The position numbers and the translations under genes are program-made. DNA of 64,000 nt from Sphingopyxis italica (GTDB lineage: Bacteria; Pseudomonadota; Alphaproteobacteria; Sphingomonadales; Sphingomonadaceae): positions 496,001 through 560,000 of the forward strand of contig NZ_JAATIT010000002.1 of assembly GCF_011926545.1 (NCBI RefSeq). Reading direction: 5' to 3'. The notes beneath the pieces are model-generated. The model saw nothing but the letters and a program-made list of their open reading frames with translations, made no database searches and had not been told where the DNA came from. Of the stretch, positions 28,328 to 37,942 are shown one piece after another (positions within the stretch are counted from its first letter, which is position 1; each line of letters starts with the position of its first letter).

Positions 28328-28725
28328 ACATGCGCGACCCTTTTGCCGCCACCGGGCTGGACCATATCGTGCTTTGTGTACGCGACATCGTTGCGACCTG
28401 CGCCTTCTATGAACATGTGCTCGGTATGACCGTGCGCGAGGAACGACCCGGCAAATATTCGCTGCAGTTCGGCGAAAACAAGATCAGCCTGCAGGATGCC
28501 GCCAACAGCCCGAGCATCGCGCGCGATACCGTGCCGGGCAGCGGCAATTTCTGCCTGCTCAGCGACACGCCGGTCGCCGAATGGCGCGCGCATCTGGCGG
28601 CCGAGGGGATCGAGATCATCGACTCCGGGCTTCGCGACGGCGCGACCGGAACGATCAACTCGCTATATTTCCGCGATCCCGACGGCAATCTCGTCGAAGT
28701 CAGCAACCAGGTCGATCGCCGATGA
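28324..28725 (+). CDS. VOC-family (glyoxalase-like) protein
   Basis: The 133-residue protein is a vicinal-oxygen-chelate fold. It has GLDHIVLCVRDIVATCAFYEHVLGM (about 11-35) with the first-strand metal-ligand His (DHIVL), and a second half ending NSLYFRDPDGNLVEVSN, with the usual terminal Glu ligand. Such proteins are glyoxalases, dioxygenases or epimerases; the methylmalonyl-CoA epimerase subgroup is possible given the acyl-CoA context but is not demonstrated. It is coupled to both neighbours by ATGA overlaps. Confidence 0.82.
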   Translation: MNMRDPFAATGLDHIVLCVRDIVATCAFYEHVLGMTVREERPGKYSLQFGENKISLQDAANSPSIARDTVPGSGNFCLLSDTPVAEWRAHLAAEGIEIIDSGLRDGATGTINSLYFRDPDGNLVEVSNQVDRR

Positions 28726-29009
28726 GCGAGACACTACTCGACATCCTGCAATATTATGGCGCCGGCGCGGCGACGCTCGCGGCGTTGCTTGTCTCGCTCA
28801 ACCTCGGTCGGCGCTGGACCGGCTGGGCGTTCGTCATCTTCGTGACGAGCAGCCTCGCGCTGATCGGCTGGGGTTTCCTGCAACCCGACAGCGAGGGTAT
28901 CGGATGGCAGAATATCGCCCTGCTCTGCATCAACTGCGTCGGGGTCTATCGCTATCTGATCCTGAAGGAAAAGCCCGGCGAGCCGGCGGGTCGGGGCGGG
29001 ACCGACTGA
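28722..29009 (+). CDS. Small membrane protein, unknown function
   Basis: The 95-residue protein has three hydrophobic segments (GAGAATLAALLVSLNLG, GWAFVIFVTSSLALIGWGFL and GWQNIALLCINCVGVYRYLIL) and a charged Gly-rich tail. The layout resembles one half of a PnuC-like or small sensor membrane protein, but no family can be named safely. It is the last gene of the ivd unit and overlaps the VOC gene by 4 bp. Confidence 0.72.
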   Translation: MSETLLDILQYYGAGAATLAALLVSLNLGRRWTGWAFVIFVTSSLALIGWGFLQPDSEGIGWQNIALLCINCVGVYRYLILKEKPGEPAGRGGTD

Positions 29010-29030
29010 GTGCCCCGCCCTTCCCGATCA

Positions 29031-31124
29031 TCAGCCCCAGACGCGGACGCGCTTGTCGGGCGCCAAGTAGAGCTTGTCGCCTTCCTTGACATCGAACGCC
29101 TTGTACCAGGCGTCGAGGTTGCGGACGGTGAGCGCGCGATAGTTGCCCGGCGCATGGCCGTCGGTCGCGACGCGCGCGCGGAGCGCCTCGTCGCGCATCT
29201 TGGTCGCCCACGTCTGCGCATAGGCGATGAAGAAGCGTTGATCGCCGGTGAAGCCGTCGATTACCGGCGCTTCCTTGCCGTTCAGCGACGCGCGATACGC
29301 GTCGTACGCGGCCTGCAGACCCGCGACGTCGGCGATATTCTCACCCAGCGTCAGCTTGCCGTTCACCGCGAGATCGGGGAACGGCTTGTAGCTGTCGTAC
29401 TGCGCAGCGAGCGCCGAGCCGGCTTCCCCGAACTTCTTGAGGTCGGCGGCGGTCCACCAGTTGCGCAGCGCCCCGGTCGAGTCGAACGCGGCGCCATTAT
29501 TGTCGAAGCTGTGGCTGATCTCGTGGCCGATCACCGCCCCGATCGCGCCGTAGTTATAAGCCGGATCGGCCTTGGCGTTGAAGAAGGGCGGCTGGAGGAT
29601 CGCGGCGGGGAAATTCAGCGCGTTCTGAACCGGCAGGTTGACCGCGTTGACCGTCTGCGGGGTCATCCACCATTCGCTCTTGTCCATCGGCTTGCCGATC
29701 TTGGCGAGCTGGTGCGCATATTCGGTCGTTTGCGCCGCAACCTCGTTCGCATAGGCATTGTCGGCACTGACGCTATAGCTGCCATAGTCGCGCCAGCTTT
29801 CGGGATAGCCGACGCCGACGACGATCGTTTCGACCTTCTTGATCGCCTCCTTCTTCGTTTCGGGCGCCATCCAGTCGATGCCGTTCACACGGCTGGCAAA
29901 CGCCGCCTTGATCCCCTTCACCATGTCGCCGACTTCGGCTTTGGCGGACGCCGGGAAATATTTCTCGGCATAGACGCGGCCGACCGCGTCGCCGAGGTCG
30001 GTGTTCAGCGCGTCGAGCGCGCGCTTATCGCGGCTGCGCTGCTGCGGTGTGCCCGCAAGCGTCGTGCCGTAAAAGGCGAAGTGCGCGCTGTCGATCGCGC
30101 TCGGCAGCACGTCGCTGTGGCTGTTGATCTGGTGGAACGTCAGCCAGTCCTTCCACGCATCGAGCGGCTCCGACGCCACAAGCGCCGACAGGTTCGTGAT
30201 CGCGTTCGCGTGATAGGCGCCGAACTTGCCCGCCTTGTCGAGCTTCGCCGCGGCAAAATACGCATCCCAGTCGATACCAGGCGCCTTCTTCGCGAAGTCG
30301 GCTTTCGCCCAGACGTCGGCCGATTGAGTGAAATCCTCGCTCTGTTCGCGGGTAGCGTGTGCGCGCGCGATCTTGAGTTCGAGGTCGTAGATACGCTTGG
30401 CCTTCGCCGCGGCGTCGCTCTGCCCCGCCGCGGTCAGCAGCTTTTCGATATAGGCCTGATAGTCGGTGCGGATCGCCGCCATCTTGGGATCGGCCGACAG
30501 ATAATATTCGCGCTCGGGAAGCCCGAGGCCGCCCTGCAGCATATAGGGGATGACCTCGCCCGGGGTCGCGAGCCCCTGCGTCACGAAGATGCCGAAAAGA
30601 TTTTCGGTACCGAAGTCGGTCGCGTTGAGCGGGTCGACGTCGGCGCGGGTCTGTTCGCCGAGGACCTTCGACAGCGTCGCCTTGTTGGCGATCGCAGCGA
30701 AACGCGCGAGGTCGGCTTCGACCGGCTTCATGCCCGCGGCATCGATCGCCGGCCTGTCCATATAGGCCTTGTAGAAAGCGGCGATGCGCCCCGCGTCGGC
30801 GTTCGGTTCGCCGCCCTTCTGGACGATCGCGCCGACGAGTTCGCGGACGCGCTTCTCGGTCTCGAGAAAGGCGGTGTAGAAGGCGCCGGTCGACGAACGG
30901 TCGGTGGGAATTTCGGTCGTCCTTTGCCAATTGCCGTTGGCATAGGCGTAGAAATCGTCGCCGGGCTTCACGCTCGTGTCCATCGCGGCCTTGCTGATCC
31001 CGAGTTCGGTGCCGACGGTGTAGCCGGTCTCGGCCTTGTCAGTCTCGTCGCCCTTCGAACAGGCGACGGGGCCCGCGATGAGCGCGGCGGTCGAAAGCAA
31101 TATGGCGAGGACGGCTTTTTTCAT
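29031..31124 (-). CDS. M13-family zinc metallopeptidase (PepO/neprilysin-like)
   Basis: The 697-residue exported endopeptidase has an N-terminal signal (MKKAVLAILLSTAALIAG) ending at PVAC, probably a lipoprotein Cys although the residue at -3 is unusual. The M13 N-terminal domain starts at DTSVKPGDDFYAYANGNW. The zinc motif GHEISHSFDNNGAAFD, the third ligand in GENIADVAGL, and the C-terminal HAPGNYRALTVRNLDAWYKAFDV are all present. The start at 31124 has AAGG upstream. A promoter-like TTGAAA-N17-TATGCC lies on the minus strand about 50 bp upstream. Confidence 0.93.
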   Translation of the reverse strand: MKKAVLAILLSTAALIAGPVACSKGDETDKAETGYTVGTELGISKAAMDTSVKPGDDFYAYANGNWQRTTEIPTDRSSTGAFYTAFLETEKRVRELVGAIVQKGGEPNADAGRIAAFYKAYMDRPAIDAAGMKPVEADLARFAAIANKATLSKVLGEQTRADVDPLNATDFGTENLFGIFVTQGLATPGEVIPYMLQGGLGLPEREYYLSADPKMAAIRTDYQAYIEKLLTAAGQSDAAAKAKRIYDLELKIARAHATREQSEDFTQSADVWAKADFAKKAPGIDWDAYFAAAKLDKAGKFGAYHANAITNLSALVASEPLDAWKDWLTFHQINSHSDVLPSAIDSAHFAFYGTTLAGTPQQRSRDKRALDALNTDLGDAVGRVYAEKYFPASAKAEVGDMVKGIKAAFASRVNGIDWMAPETKKEAIKKVETIVVGVGYPESWRDYGSYSVSADNAYANEVAAQTTEYAHQLAKIGKPMDKSEWWMTPQTVNAVNLPVQNALNFPAAILQPPFFNAKADPAYNYGAIGAVIGHEISHSFDNNGAAFDSTGALRNWWTAADLKKFGEAGSALAAQYDSYKPFPDLAVNGKLTLGENIADVAGLQAAYDAYRASLNGKEAPVIDGFTGDQRFFIAYAQTWATKMRDEALRARVATDGHAPGNYRALTVRNLDAWYKAFDVKEGDKLYLAPDKRVRVWG

Positions 31125-31269
31125 GAGAATGACCTTGTTCTTGACTGGCGTGCGAGGGGCATAGGCCTGTGAGAAACTGGTTTCAACGCCAACCATTTTC
31201 GGCCTGCGGTCCTTGTCGCTCGACGAGCGGCGGGATAGTCCGGGCCGATTTCAGAGGAGATTTCGAGAC

Positions 31270-32868
31270 GTGAGCGCACCTGTTCTGGGCACGATGGCGA
31301 ATAGCGAAAGCGACGCGTTCCGCGCCAATGCCGCGCATAATCGTGCACTGCGCGACGAGCTTTACGCGCGGGTGGCCGAAGCTGGTCGTGGCGGCAATGA
31401 AAAGTCGCGCGAACGCCATACGAGCCGCGGCAAATTGCTCCCGCGCGAACGCGTCGAACGGCTGCTCGATGCCGGTTCGCCCTTTCTCGAGATCGGCCAG
31501 CTTGCCGCGTGCGACATGTATGAGGGTGAGATTCCCGGCGCCGGCATGATCGCCGGCATCGGCCGCGTATCCGGGCGGCAGACGATGATCGTCTGCAACG
31601 ACGCGACGGTGAAAGGCGGCACTTATTATCCGATGACGGTGAAGAAGCATCTTCGCGCGCAGGAGATCGCCGAGGCGAACCGCCTGCCCTGCGTCTATCT
31701 CGTCGACTCGGGTGGTGCCAACCTGCCGCATCAGGATCAGGTCTTTCCCGACCGCGACCATTTCGGGCGCATCTTCTTCAATCAGGCGAATATGAGCGCC
31801 AAGCGCATCCCGCAGATCGCGTGCGTGATGGGAAGCTGCACTGCGGGCGGCGCTTATGTCCCCGCGATGAGCGACGAAACCGTCATCGTTCGGGGTCAGG
31901 GCACGATCTTCCTCGCCGGCCCGCCGCTGGTGAAAGCCGCGACGGGCGAGGAGATCAGCGCCGAGGATCTCGGCGGCGGCGACCTGCACGCGAAGAAATC
32001 GGGCGTCGTCGACCATCTGGCCGAAAATGACGAACATGCGCTGACGATCGTCCGCGACATCGTCAGCCATCTCGGCGCCGACAAAGGCTTCAACGTCGAG
32101 ATGAAGGAACCGCGGCCGCCGAAATATGATGCGGAGGAACTGTACGGCATCATCCCGCAGGATGTTCGCGCGCCCTATGATGTGCATGAGGTGATCGCGC
32201 GCATCGTCGACGGTAGCGAGTTCCACGAGTTCAAGGCGAACTACGGCAGCACGCTCGTTTGCGGCTTCGCGCATATCTGGGGCATTCCGGTGGCGATCCT
32301 TGCGAATAACGGCGTGCTGTTCAGCGAAAGCGCGGTCAAGGGCGCGCATTTCATCGAGCTGGCGCAGCAGCGACGCATTCCCCTGCTCTTCCTCCAGAAC
32401 ATCAGCGGCTTCATGGTCGGCGGAAAATATGAGGCCGAAGGCATCGCGAAGCATGGCGCGAAGCTGGTGACGGCGGTCGCGACCGCAACGGTACCGAAGA
32501 TCACCGTGCTGATCGGCGGTAGCTTCGGCGCGGGCAATTACGGCATGTGCGGCCGCGCCTATTCGCCGCGTTTCCTCTTCACTTGGCCCAACGCGCGGAT
32601 CAGCGTGATGGGCGGCGAGCAGGCGGCGTCGGTGCTGGCCACGGTCCACCGCGACGCCGACAAATGGACTCCCCAAGAGGCCGAAGCCTTCAAAGCGCCG
32701 ATCCGCCAGAAATATGAGGACGAAGGCAATCCCTATCATGCCACCGCGCGCCTGTGGGACGATGGCATCATCGACCCCGCGCAAACGCGCGACGTGCTGG
32801 GGCTGGCCTTCGCCGCAACGCTGAACGCCCCGGTCGAGGACCGCGGCTTCGGCGTGTTCAGGATGTGA
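31270..32868 (+). CDS. mccB: Acyl-CoA carboxylase, carboxyltransferase subunit (methylcrotonyl-CoA type)
   Basis: The 532-residue protein carries both halves of the crotonase-like carboxyltransferase: [44 protein letters not shown], and later [26 protein letters not shown] and [17 protein letters not shown]. The wording ([25 protein letters not shown]) is that of methylcrotonyl-CoA carboxylase beta rather than propionyl-CoA carboxylase. GTG at 31270 is chosen with AGGAG upstream; an ATG at 31294 is an alternative. Its partner alpha subunit is separated from it by the barstar-like gene. Confidence 0.9.
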   Translation: MSAPVLGTMANSESDAFRANAAHNRALRDELYARVAEAGRGGNEKSRERHTSRGKLLPRERVERLLDAGSPFLEIGQLAACDMYEGEIPGAGMIAGIGRVSGRQTMIVCNDATVKGGTYYPMTVKKHLRAQEIAEANRLPCVYLVDSGGANLPHQDQVFPDRDHFGRIFFNQANMSAKRIPQIACVMGSCTAGGAYVPAMSDETVIVRGQGTIFLAGPPLVKAATGEEISAEDLGGGDLHAKKSGVVDHLAENDEHALTIVRDIVSHLGADKGFNVEMKEPRPPKYDAEELYGIIPQDVRAPYDVHEVIARIVDGSEFHEFKANYGSTLVCGFAHIWGIPVAILANNGVLFSESAVKGAHFIELAQQRRIPLLFLQNISGFMVGGKYEAEGIAKHGAKLVTAVATATVPKITVLIGGSFGAGNYGMCGRAYSPRFLFTWPNARISVMGGEQAASVLATVHRDADKWTPQEAEAFKAPIRQKYEDEGNPYHATARLWDDGIIDPAQTRDVLGLAFAATLNAPVEDRGFGVFRM

Positions 32869-33152
32869 TGATGGCGACGACCGTAAATCTCGACGGCAAT
32901 ATCATCGATAGCGAAACGCTGTTTCACACCGCGTTCCGCGACGCCTCGGGCGTCGAATGGTATGGCGGCAATCTCGACGCGCTGTTTGACCTGATGGTCG
33001 GCGTGGTGTCCGGCCCTATCAACATCGTCTGGACCAATGCGGCCCGCTCGCGCTCCACGATCGGCGAACGCTTCGACCGTCTTCTCACTGTCATCTTCGA
33101 CGCCATCGCCTATCGCGGTGACGGATCGATCAACTTGCGGCTGGAATCATGA
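32868..33152 (+). CDS. Barstar-like (ribonuclease inhibitor) protein
   Basis: The 94-residue protein fits the barstar family: LDGNIIDSETLFHTAFRDASG (strand and helix 1), the core EWYGGNLDALFDLMVG motif (barstar YYGxNLDALWD), and PINIVWTNAARS. Barstars bind and block barnase-type RNases. No barnase-like RNase gene is found nearby. It overlaps mccB by 1 bp and mccA by 4 bp, so it is made with the carboxylase. ATG at 32871 is an alternative start. Confidence 0.85.
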   Translation: MMATTVNLDGNIIDSETLFHTAFRDASGVEWYGGNLDALFDLMVGVVSGPINIVWTNAARSRSTIGERFDRLLTVIFDAIAYRGDGSINLRLES

Positions 33153-34990
33153 TCAACTCCCTCCTCATCGCCAATCGTGGCGAAATCGCCTGCCGTATAA
33201 TCCGCACTGCGCGCGAGATGGGCATAAGAACCGTTGCGGTCTACTCGGATGCCGACGCCAAGGCTCTGCATGTGCGCGAGGCCGATGAGGCCGTGCATAT
33301 CGGAACGTCGCCGGCGCGCGAATCCTATCTGATCGGCGAGAAGATCATCGCGGCCGCCAAGGAGACCGGGGCCGAGGCGATCCATCCGGGCTATGGCTTC
33401 CTCTCCGAAAATGCCGAGTTCGCGCAGGCGGTCGCCGATGCCGGGCTAGTGTGGGTCGGGCCGAAGCCTTCTTCCATCACCGCGATGGGCCTGAAGGATG
33501 CCGCGAAAAAGCTGATGGCCGACGCCGGGGTGCCGGTGACGCCGGGCTATATGGGCGAAAATCAGGACCCCGCCTTCCTCGCCGAACAAGCAGCCGAGAT
33601 CGGCTACCCCGTCCTCATCAAGGCGGTCGCGGGCGGCGGCGGCAAGGGGATGCGCAAGGTCGATGCCGCAGCCGATTTTGCGGACATGCTCGCGTCGTGC
33701 CAGCGCGAGGCGGCGGCGTCGTTCAGCAACGATCATGTGCTGATCGAGAAATATATCCTGACCCCGCGCCATATCGAAGTGCAGGTGTTCGGCGACACTC
33801 ACGGCAATGTCGTCCACCTGTTCGAGCGCGACTGCTCGCTGCAACGCCGCCACCAGAAGGTGATCGAGGAAGCCCCCGCCCCCGGCATGGACGAAGCGAC
33901 GCGCGCGGAACTCTGCGCCGCCGCGGTGCGCGCCGCGCAGGCGGTCGATTATGTCGGCGCCGGCACGATCGAATTCATCGCCGACGCTTCGGAAGGCCTG
34001 CGCGCCGATCGCATCTGGTTCATGGAAATGAACACGCGGCTGCAGGTCGAGCATCCGGTGACCGAGGAGATCACCGGCGTCGACCTCGTCGAATGGCAGC
34101 TGCGAGTGGCATCGGGCGAACCCATCCCGCTCAAGCAGGATGAACTCGCGATCAACGGCTGGGCGATGGAGGCGCGGCTTTACGCGGAAGATCCGGCAAA
34201 AGGCTTCCTGCCCTCGATCGGCACGCTCGAACTGTTCCAGCTTCCCGAGCATAGCGGCCGCGTCGACACCGGCGTTTATGAAGGCGCCGAAGTCTCGCCC
34301 TTCTACGACCCGATGATCGCCAAGGTCATCGCGTGGGGCGAGGACCGCGAGGAAGCGCGCGAACTTCTGTCGGAGATGCTGGAGGACAGCGCGATCTGGC
34401 CGGTGAGGACCAACTCGGCATTCCTGATCAATGCGCTCGATCATCCCGATTTCGTTGCCGGCACGGTCGATACCGGCCTGATCGGCCGCGATGGCGATGC
34501 GATGACCGAAGAGCCGGCGCCGACCGCACAGGCGCTGACCAACGCCGCGATGGCGATGGTGCCGCGCTCGCCGCAAGCTGGCTTCCGCCTCAACGCGCCC
34601 GACGTGCGCACCGCGCCCTTCCTGCTCAACGGCGAGCGGGTCGAGGTCGAACTCCACGGTCCCGGCGCCGAGGAGCCCGCCCCCGCGATGCTCGTCGCCG
34701 AGGGTGGGTCCGTGTGGCAGCTTGCGCCTTGGCGCGCCGATGCGAGCGCTGGCGGCGCGGCGGGCGACGGCGCGATCCTCTCGCCGATGCCCGGCAAGGT
34801 CATCGCGGTCGACGTCGCCGCGGGCGACAAGGTGACCAAGGGGCAGAAATTGCTCACACTGGAAGCGATGAAAATGGAGCATAGCCTGACCGCGCCGTTC
34901 GACGGCGTCGTCGCCGAACTCAACGCGTCGGCGGGCGCGCAGGTGCAGGTCGAGGCGCTGCTGGCGCGGATCGAGAAGGAAGAGACATAA
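33149..34990 (+). CDS. mccA: Acyl-CoA carboxylase, biotin carboxylase / biotin carrier subunit
   Basis: The 613-residue alpha subunit has the biotin carboxylase domain ([25 protein letters not shown]-binding [14 protein letters not shown] near 160; [16 protein letters not shown] near 290), a linker domain, and a C-terminal biotinyl domain with the carrier lysine in LEAMKMEHS near residue 574. With mccB it should carboxylate 3-methylcrotonyl-CoA (or a similar branched enoyl-CoA). It is coupled to the barstar gene before it and the MaoC gene after it. Confidence 0.93.
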   Translation: MINSLLIANRGEIACRIIRTAREMGIRTVAVYSDADAKALHVREADEAVHIGTSPARESYLIGEKIIAAAKETGAEAIHPGYGFLSENAEFAQAVADAGLVWVGPKPSSITAMGLKDAAKKLMADAGVPVTPGYMGENQDPAFLAEQAAEIGYPVLIKAVAGGGGKGMRKVDAAADFADMLASCQREAAASFSNDHVLIEKYILTPRHIEVQVFGDTHGNVVHLFERDCSLQRRHQKVIEEAPAPGMDEATRAELCAAAVRAAQAVDYVGAGTIEFIADASEGLRADRIWFMEMNTRLQVEHPVTEEITGVDLVEWQLRVASGEPIPLKQDELAINGWAMEARLYAEDPAKGFLPSIGTLELFQLPEHSGRVDTGVYEGAEVSPFYDPMIAKVIAWGEDREEARELLSEMLEDSAIWPVRTNSAFLINALDHPDFVAGTVDTGLIGRDGDAMTEEPAPTAQALTNAAMAMVPRSPQAGFRLNAPDVRTAPFLLNGERVEVELHGPGAEEPAPAMLVAEGGSVWQLAPWRADASAGGAAGDGAILSPMPGKVIAVDVAAGDKVTKGQKLLTLEAMKMEHSLTAPFDGVVAELNASAGAQVQVEALLARIEKEET

Positions 34991-35442
34991 TGGCCGGAAA
35001 ATATTTCGACGAATGGCAGATAGGCGACACGCTGACGCACGACATCCGGCGCACCGTCACCGAAACCGACAATCTGCTCTTCACTACCATGACGCATAAC
35101 CCACAGCCCTTGCACCTCGATGTCGAGGCAGCGAAGGCGTCGGAATTCGGCCGGATCCTCGTCAACGGCACCTTCACCTTCAGCCTGATGGTCGGGCTGT
35201 CGGTCGGCGACACGACGCTCGGCACACTTGTCGCGAATCTCGGCTATGACAAGCTCGTCATGCCGAAGCCGGTGTTCATCGGCGACACGCTGCGCGCGGA
35301 AAGCGAAGTAATCGGCCGCAAGGAATCGAAATCGCGGCCCAACGCCGGGATCGTCACCTTCCTCCACCGGTGCATCAACCAGCGCGATGAACTTGTCTGT
35401 CAGTGCGAGCGTTCTGCCCTCATCCAGCGGAAAGCCAATTGA
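34990..35442 (+). CDS. MaoC-family (R)-hydratase
   Basis: The 150-residue hotdog protein has the MaoC pattern: [28 protein letters not shown], then [37 protein letters not shown], with the hydratase-2 Asp/His region (NPQPLHLD). It would hydrate a 2-enoyl-CoA, possibly the product of the carboxylase, in place of a crotonase-type methylglutaconyl-CoA hydratase. Similar proteins act on mesaconyl-CoA. It overlaps mccA and the next lyase gene by 1 bp each. Confidence 0.85.
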   Translation: MAGKYFDEWQIGDTLTHDIRRTVTETDNLLFTTMTHNPQPLHLDVEAAKASEFGRILVNGTFTFSLMVGLSVGDTTLGTLVANLGYDKLVMPKPVFIGDTLRAESEVIGRKESKSRPNAGIVTFLHRCINQRDELVCQCERSALIQRKAN

Positions 35443-36299
35443 TGCGTCTCAGATCCCTTCTCTTCGTCCCCGGCGACCGCCCCGAACGCTTCGCCAAGGC
35501 CGCGGCGTCGGGCGCCGATGCGATCATCCTCGACCTCGAGGATTCGGTTGCGCTCGCGAACAAGGAGGCGGCGCGCAGCGCAGTCGCCGACTATCTTTCG
35601 GGCGAGCGCGAGGTCATCACGCTGGTGCGCGTCAACCCGCTCGACGGCCATATCCATATGACCGCCGCCGACGTCGCTGCGATCGCCGCAGCCCGCCCCG
35701 ACGCGATCATGTTGCCCAAGGCCGAAGGCGCACCGAGCATCCTGCAACTCGACACCATCCTGCGCAGCGAATCCGTCCAGGGCGCCTCGCTACCGGCGAT
35801 CCTGCCCATCGCGACCGAGACGCCCGCGGCAATCTTCACGCTTGGCAGCTATCGCGAAGTGAAGGATCGCCTCCTCGGTCTGACCTGGGGCGCCGAAGAC
35901 CTGCCCGCCGCGATCGGCGCGACGACCAGCCGGCACGACGACGGCAGCTACACCGCGCCTTATGAGACGGCGCGCGCGCTCACCCTGTTCGCGGCGCATG
36001 GCGCGAACACCGCCGCGATCGACACGGTGTTTCCCGCGATCAAGGACGAGACGGGCCTTGCCGCCTATGCCGCCCGCGCACGGCGCGACGGCTTTACCGG
36101 CATGATGGCGATCCACCCCTCGCAGGTCGGCCCGATCAACGCCGCCTTCACACCCTCAGCCGAAGAGTTGGCACGCGCCCAGGCGATCGTCGACGCGTTC
36201 GCGGCCAATCCCGGGGTCGGCGTGCTCCAGGTCGACGGCAAGATGGTCGACGCTCCGCACCTTAAACAGGCTCATCATATTCTGTCGCTGGCCGACTAA
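35442..36299 (+). CDS. HpcH/HpaI-family CoA-ester lyase (CitE-like)
   Basis: The 285-residue TIM-barrel protein has [20 protein letters not shown], the Mg/CoA site DAIILDLEDSVALANKEAAR, LPKAEG, IATETPAAIFTLGSY, and MMAIHPSQVGPINAAFTPS. This is the CitE/malyl-CoA/citramalyl-CoA lyase family. Coupled to a MaoC hydratase, it could cleave a hydroxyacyl-CoA into acetyl-CoA and an acid, replacing HMG-CoA lyase, which is absent from the operon. The true substrate is uncertain. Confidence 0.85.
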   Translation: MRLRSLLFVPGDRPERFAKAAASGADAIILDLEDSVALANKEAARSAVADYLSGEREVITLVRVNPLDGHIHMTAADVAAIAAARPDAIMLPKAEGAPSILQLDTILRSESVQGASLPAILPIATETPAAIFTLGSYREVKDRLLGLTWGAEDLPAAIGATTSRHDDGSYTAPYETARALTLFAAHGANTAAIDTVFPAIKDETGLAAYAARARRDGFTGMMAIHPSQVGPINAAFTPSAEELARAQAIVDAFAANPGVGVLQVDGKMVDAPHLKQAHHILSLAD

Positions 36300-36324
36300 C
36301 CCAGCTTCCCATCTTCCGCTCGTG

Positions 36325-36388
36325 TCGAGCGAAGTCGAGACACCGGTCGGGGCGGCGCAAGGCTGAGGGGCATCTCGACTTCGCTCGA
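36325..36388. repeat. Intergenic palindromic element
   Basis: Perfect 16-bp arms TCGAGCGAAGTCGAGA (36325-36340) and TCTCGACTTCGCTCGA (36373-36388) enclose a 32-nt interior. The CGAAGTCGAGA core matches the element at 22.0 kb. It lies between the convergent CitE-like and phospholipase D genes. Confidence 0.8.
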
Positions 36389-36400
36389 TGCGAACGGGAA

Positions 36401-37897
36401 TTATTTCGACTTTCGACCGAACGGCCGCCGCCGCTTCATCCACGCCCTGCCGCGATGCCAGCTTTTCCTGAGACCGCGCTCGGTCAGGCTTTCGAACATG
36501 TCGTCGGGGCTCGTCGGATCGAGCAGTTCATTTTCGGCGATAAATTCGTCGAACGGCCCCGGCTTGGTCAGATCGAGCAGTTCGAGCGAGCGCCCCTCAC
36601 CGCGAAGTCCCTCGATCGTGGCGATCAGCGAGCCCGTCGCCTCGAATCTGCGGCCGACCTCGGCCGGGTCGACGTCCAGATGCTCGGCGATCAGCGATTC
36701 GCGCAGGCACCGGATGACCGGCTCGACGCCGACGTTCGCCGGCAAGGCGGCGTCGATCGTCACGTCACATTCGCTGTCGAGCCCCATCGAGCGGTTGTTC
36801 ATATTGGCGGAGCCGACGCGGATCATCCGGTCGTCGACCACCGCGGTCTTTGCATGAACATAGATGGGTTGGCCCTTCGCCGTGCGCGGATAATAGACCT
36901 TCAGCCGATCGCCATGCTTCGCCTTGGCGATTTCACGGACCAACTGTACGCGCGCGGCATCCATCGCCATCTGCTCGAGCCAGCCGTCGGCGGTCTCGGG
37001 CATCACCATCACGAATTCGGGCGGATCATCCTCGCCCAATCGCTCGGCGATCGCTGCGGCGATCTTGCCGCAGGTAAAATACTGGTTTTCAAAATAGATG
37101 AAGCGCTTCGCTGCCGCGATCATGTCGAGATAAAGCTGCTCGATCTCCCGAACTTCCTCGCACCCTTCATATTCGGCACGCGTGCGCGAGATCGCGACAT
37201 CGACGCCCTCGAAATCGGGCTCGAGGTCGTCGGGCCAATTTTCGCCGTCCCTTTCGAGGTCGCGGAGCGCTTTCTTCGTCGCGCGCTGCCAGCGTTCGTT
37301 GCCGAGGTCGGCGAGTGCATTGCCCACCCGCCCCGCAAGAATCATCGTGCTGTCGTGCCAGGGCATATAGGGCTTGCCGCCGGGCGCGGTGCGATGCGGA
37401 TCGCCGTCCTTGTGATCGCGCGTGTCCCAGCGGCGCGCGCCGACATCGATCCCGCCGCACACGGCAAGATGGTCGTCGAATATCGCGACCTTCTGGTGAT
37501 GGCTGCACCCGACGGGATGCGCGCTGTCGAGCCGGAAACTGATCGAGCGCGTCAATTTCCAGCGCGCGACCATCGACAGGATGCGCGGCACCGCGAACTG
37601 CTTGAGCCCCCCGAAATTCCAGCGCAATATGTCGATGTCGCGGTCGGGCTTTTCATGCGCGAGCCGCAGCAGATACTCGCCAAGCGGTTCGCCCTTTCCG
37701 TTCTCGTCCGGCTTCAGCGCGATGCGCGGGTCGAAATCCCAGCCGATGAGCAGGATGCGCTCCTTCGCGTCGACCATCAGCCGTTCGAGCAGCGCATAAT
37801 AATCGGCGGCATCAACGATCATTCGCGCCTTGTCGGCGTGTTCGATCCGCCAGCAATTGCGGCCTTCGACGACTATCGGTGTCAGCTCGGTCCCCAT
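36401..37897 (-). CDS. Phospholipase D-family protein (cardiolipin synthase-like)
   Basis: The 498-residue protein has two intact HKD motifs: HHQKVAIFDDHLAVCGG near residue 135 and VHAKTAVVDDRMIRVGSANMNNRS near residue 345, as needed for phosphatidyl transfer or phosphodiester cleavage. No N-terminal membrane helices are seen, unlike classical Cls; the soluble start (MGTELTPIVVEGRN) and the LLIGWDFDPRIAL segment resemble the PLD-like proteins common in alphaproteobacteria. The start at 37897 is preferred. It stands alone. Confidence 0.87.
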   Translation of the reverse strand: MGTELTPIVVEGRNCWRIEHADKARMIVDAADYYALLERLMVDAKERILLIGWDFDPRIALKPDENGKGEPLGEYLLRLAHEKPDRDIDILRWNFGGLKQFAVPRILSMVARWKLTRSISFRLDSAHPVGCSHHQKVAIFDDHLAVCGGIDVGARRWDTRDHKDGDPHRTAPGGKPYMPWHDSTMILAGRVGNALADLGNERWQRATKKALRDLERDGENWPDDLEPDFEGVDVAISRTRAEYEGCEEVREIEQLYLDMIAAAKRFIYFENQYFTCGKIAAAIAERLGEDDPPEFVMVMPETADGWLEQMAMDAARVQLVREIAKAKHGDRLKVYYPRTAKGQPIYVHAKTAVVDDRMIRVGSANMNNRSMGLDSECDVTIDAALPANVGVEPVIRCLRESLIAEHLDVDPAEVGRRFEATGSLIATIEGLRGEGRSLELLDLTKPGPFDEFIAENELLDPTSPDDMFESLTERGLRKSWHRGRAWMKRRRPFGRKSK

Positions 37898-37942
37898 CGC
37901 CGCCACCACGCATGATGGCAGCGATGGTTGCAAGCCTAATGT

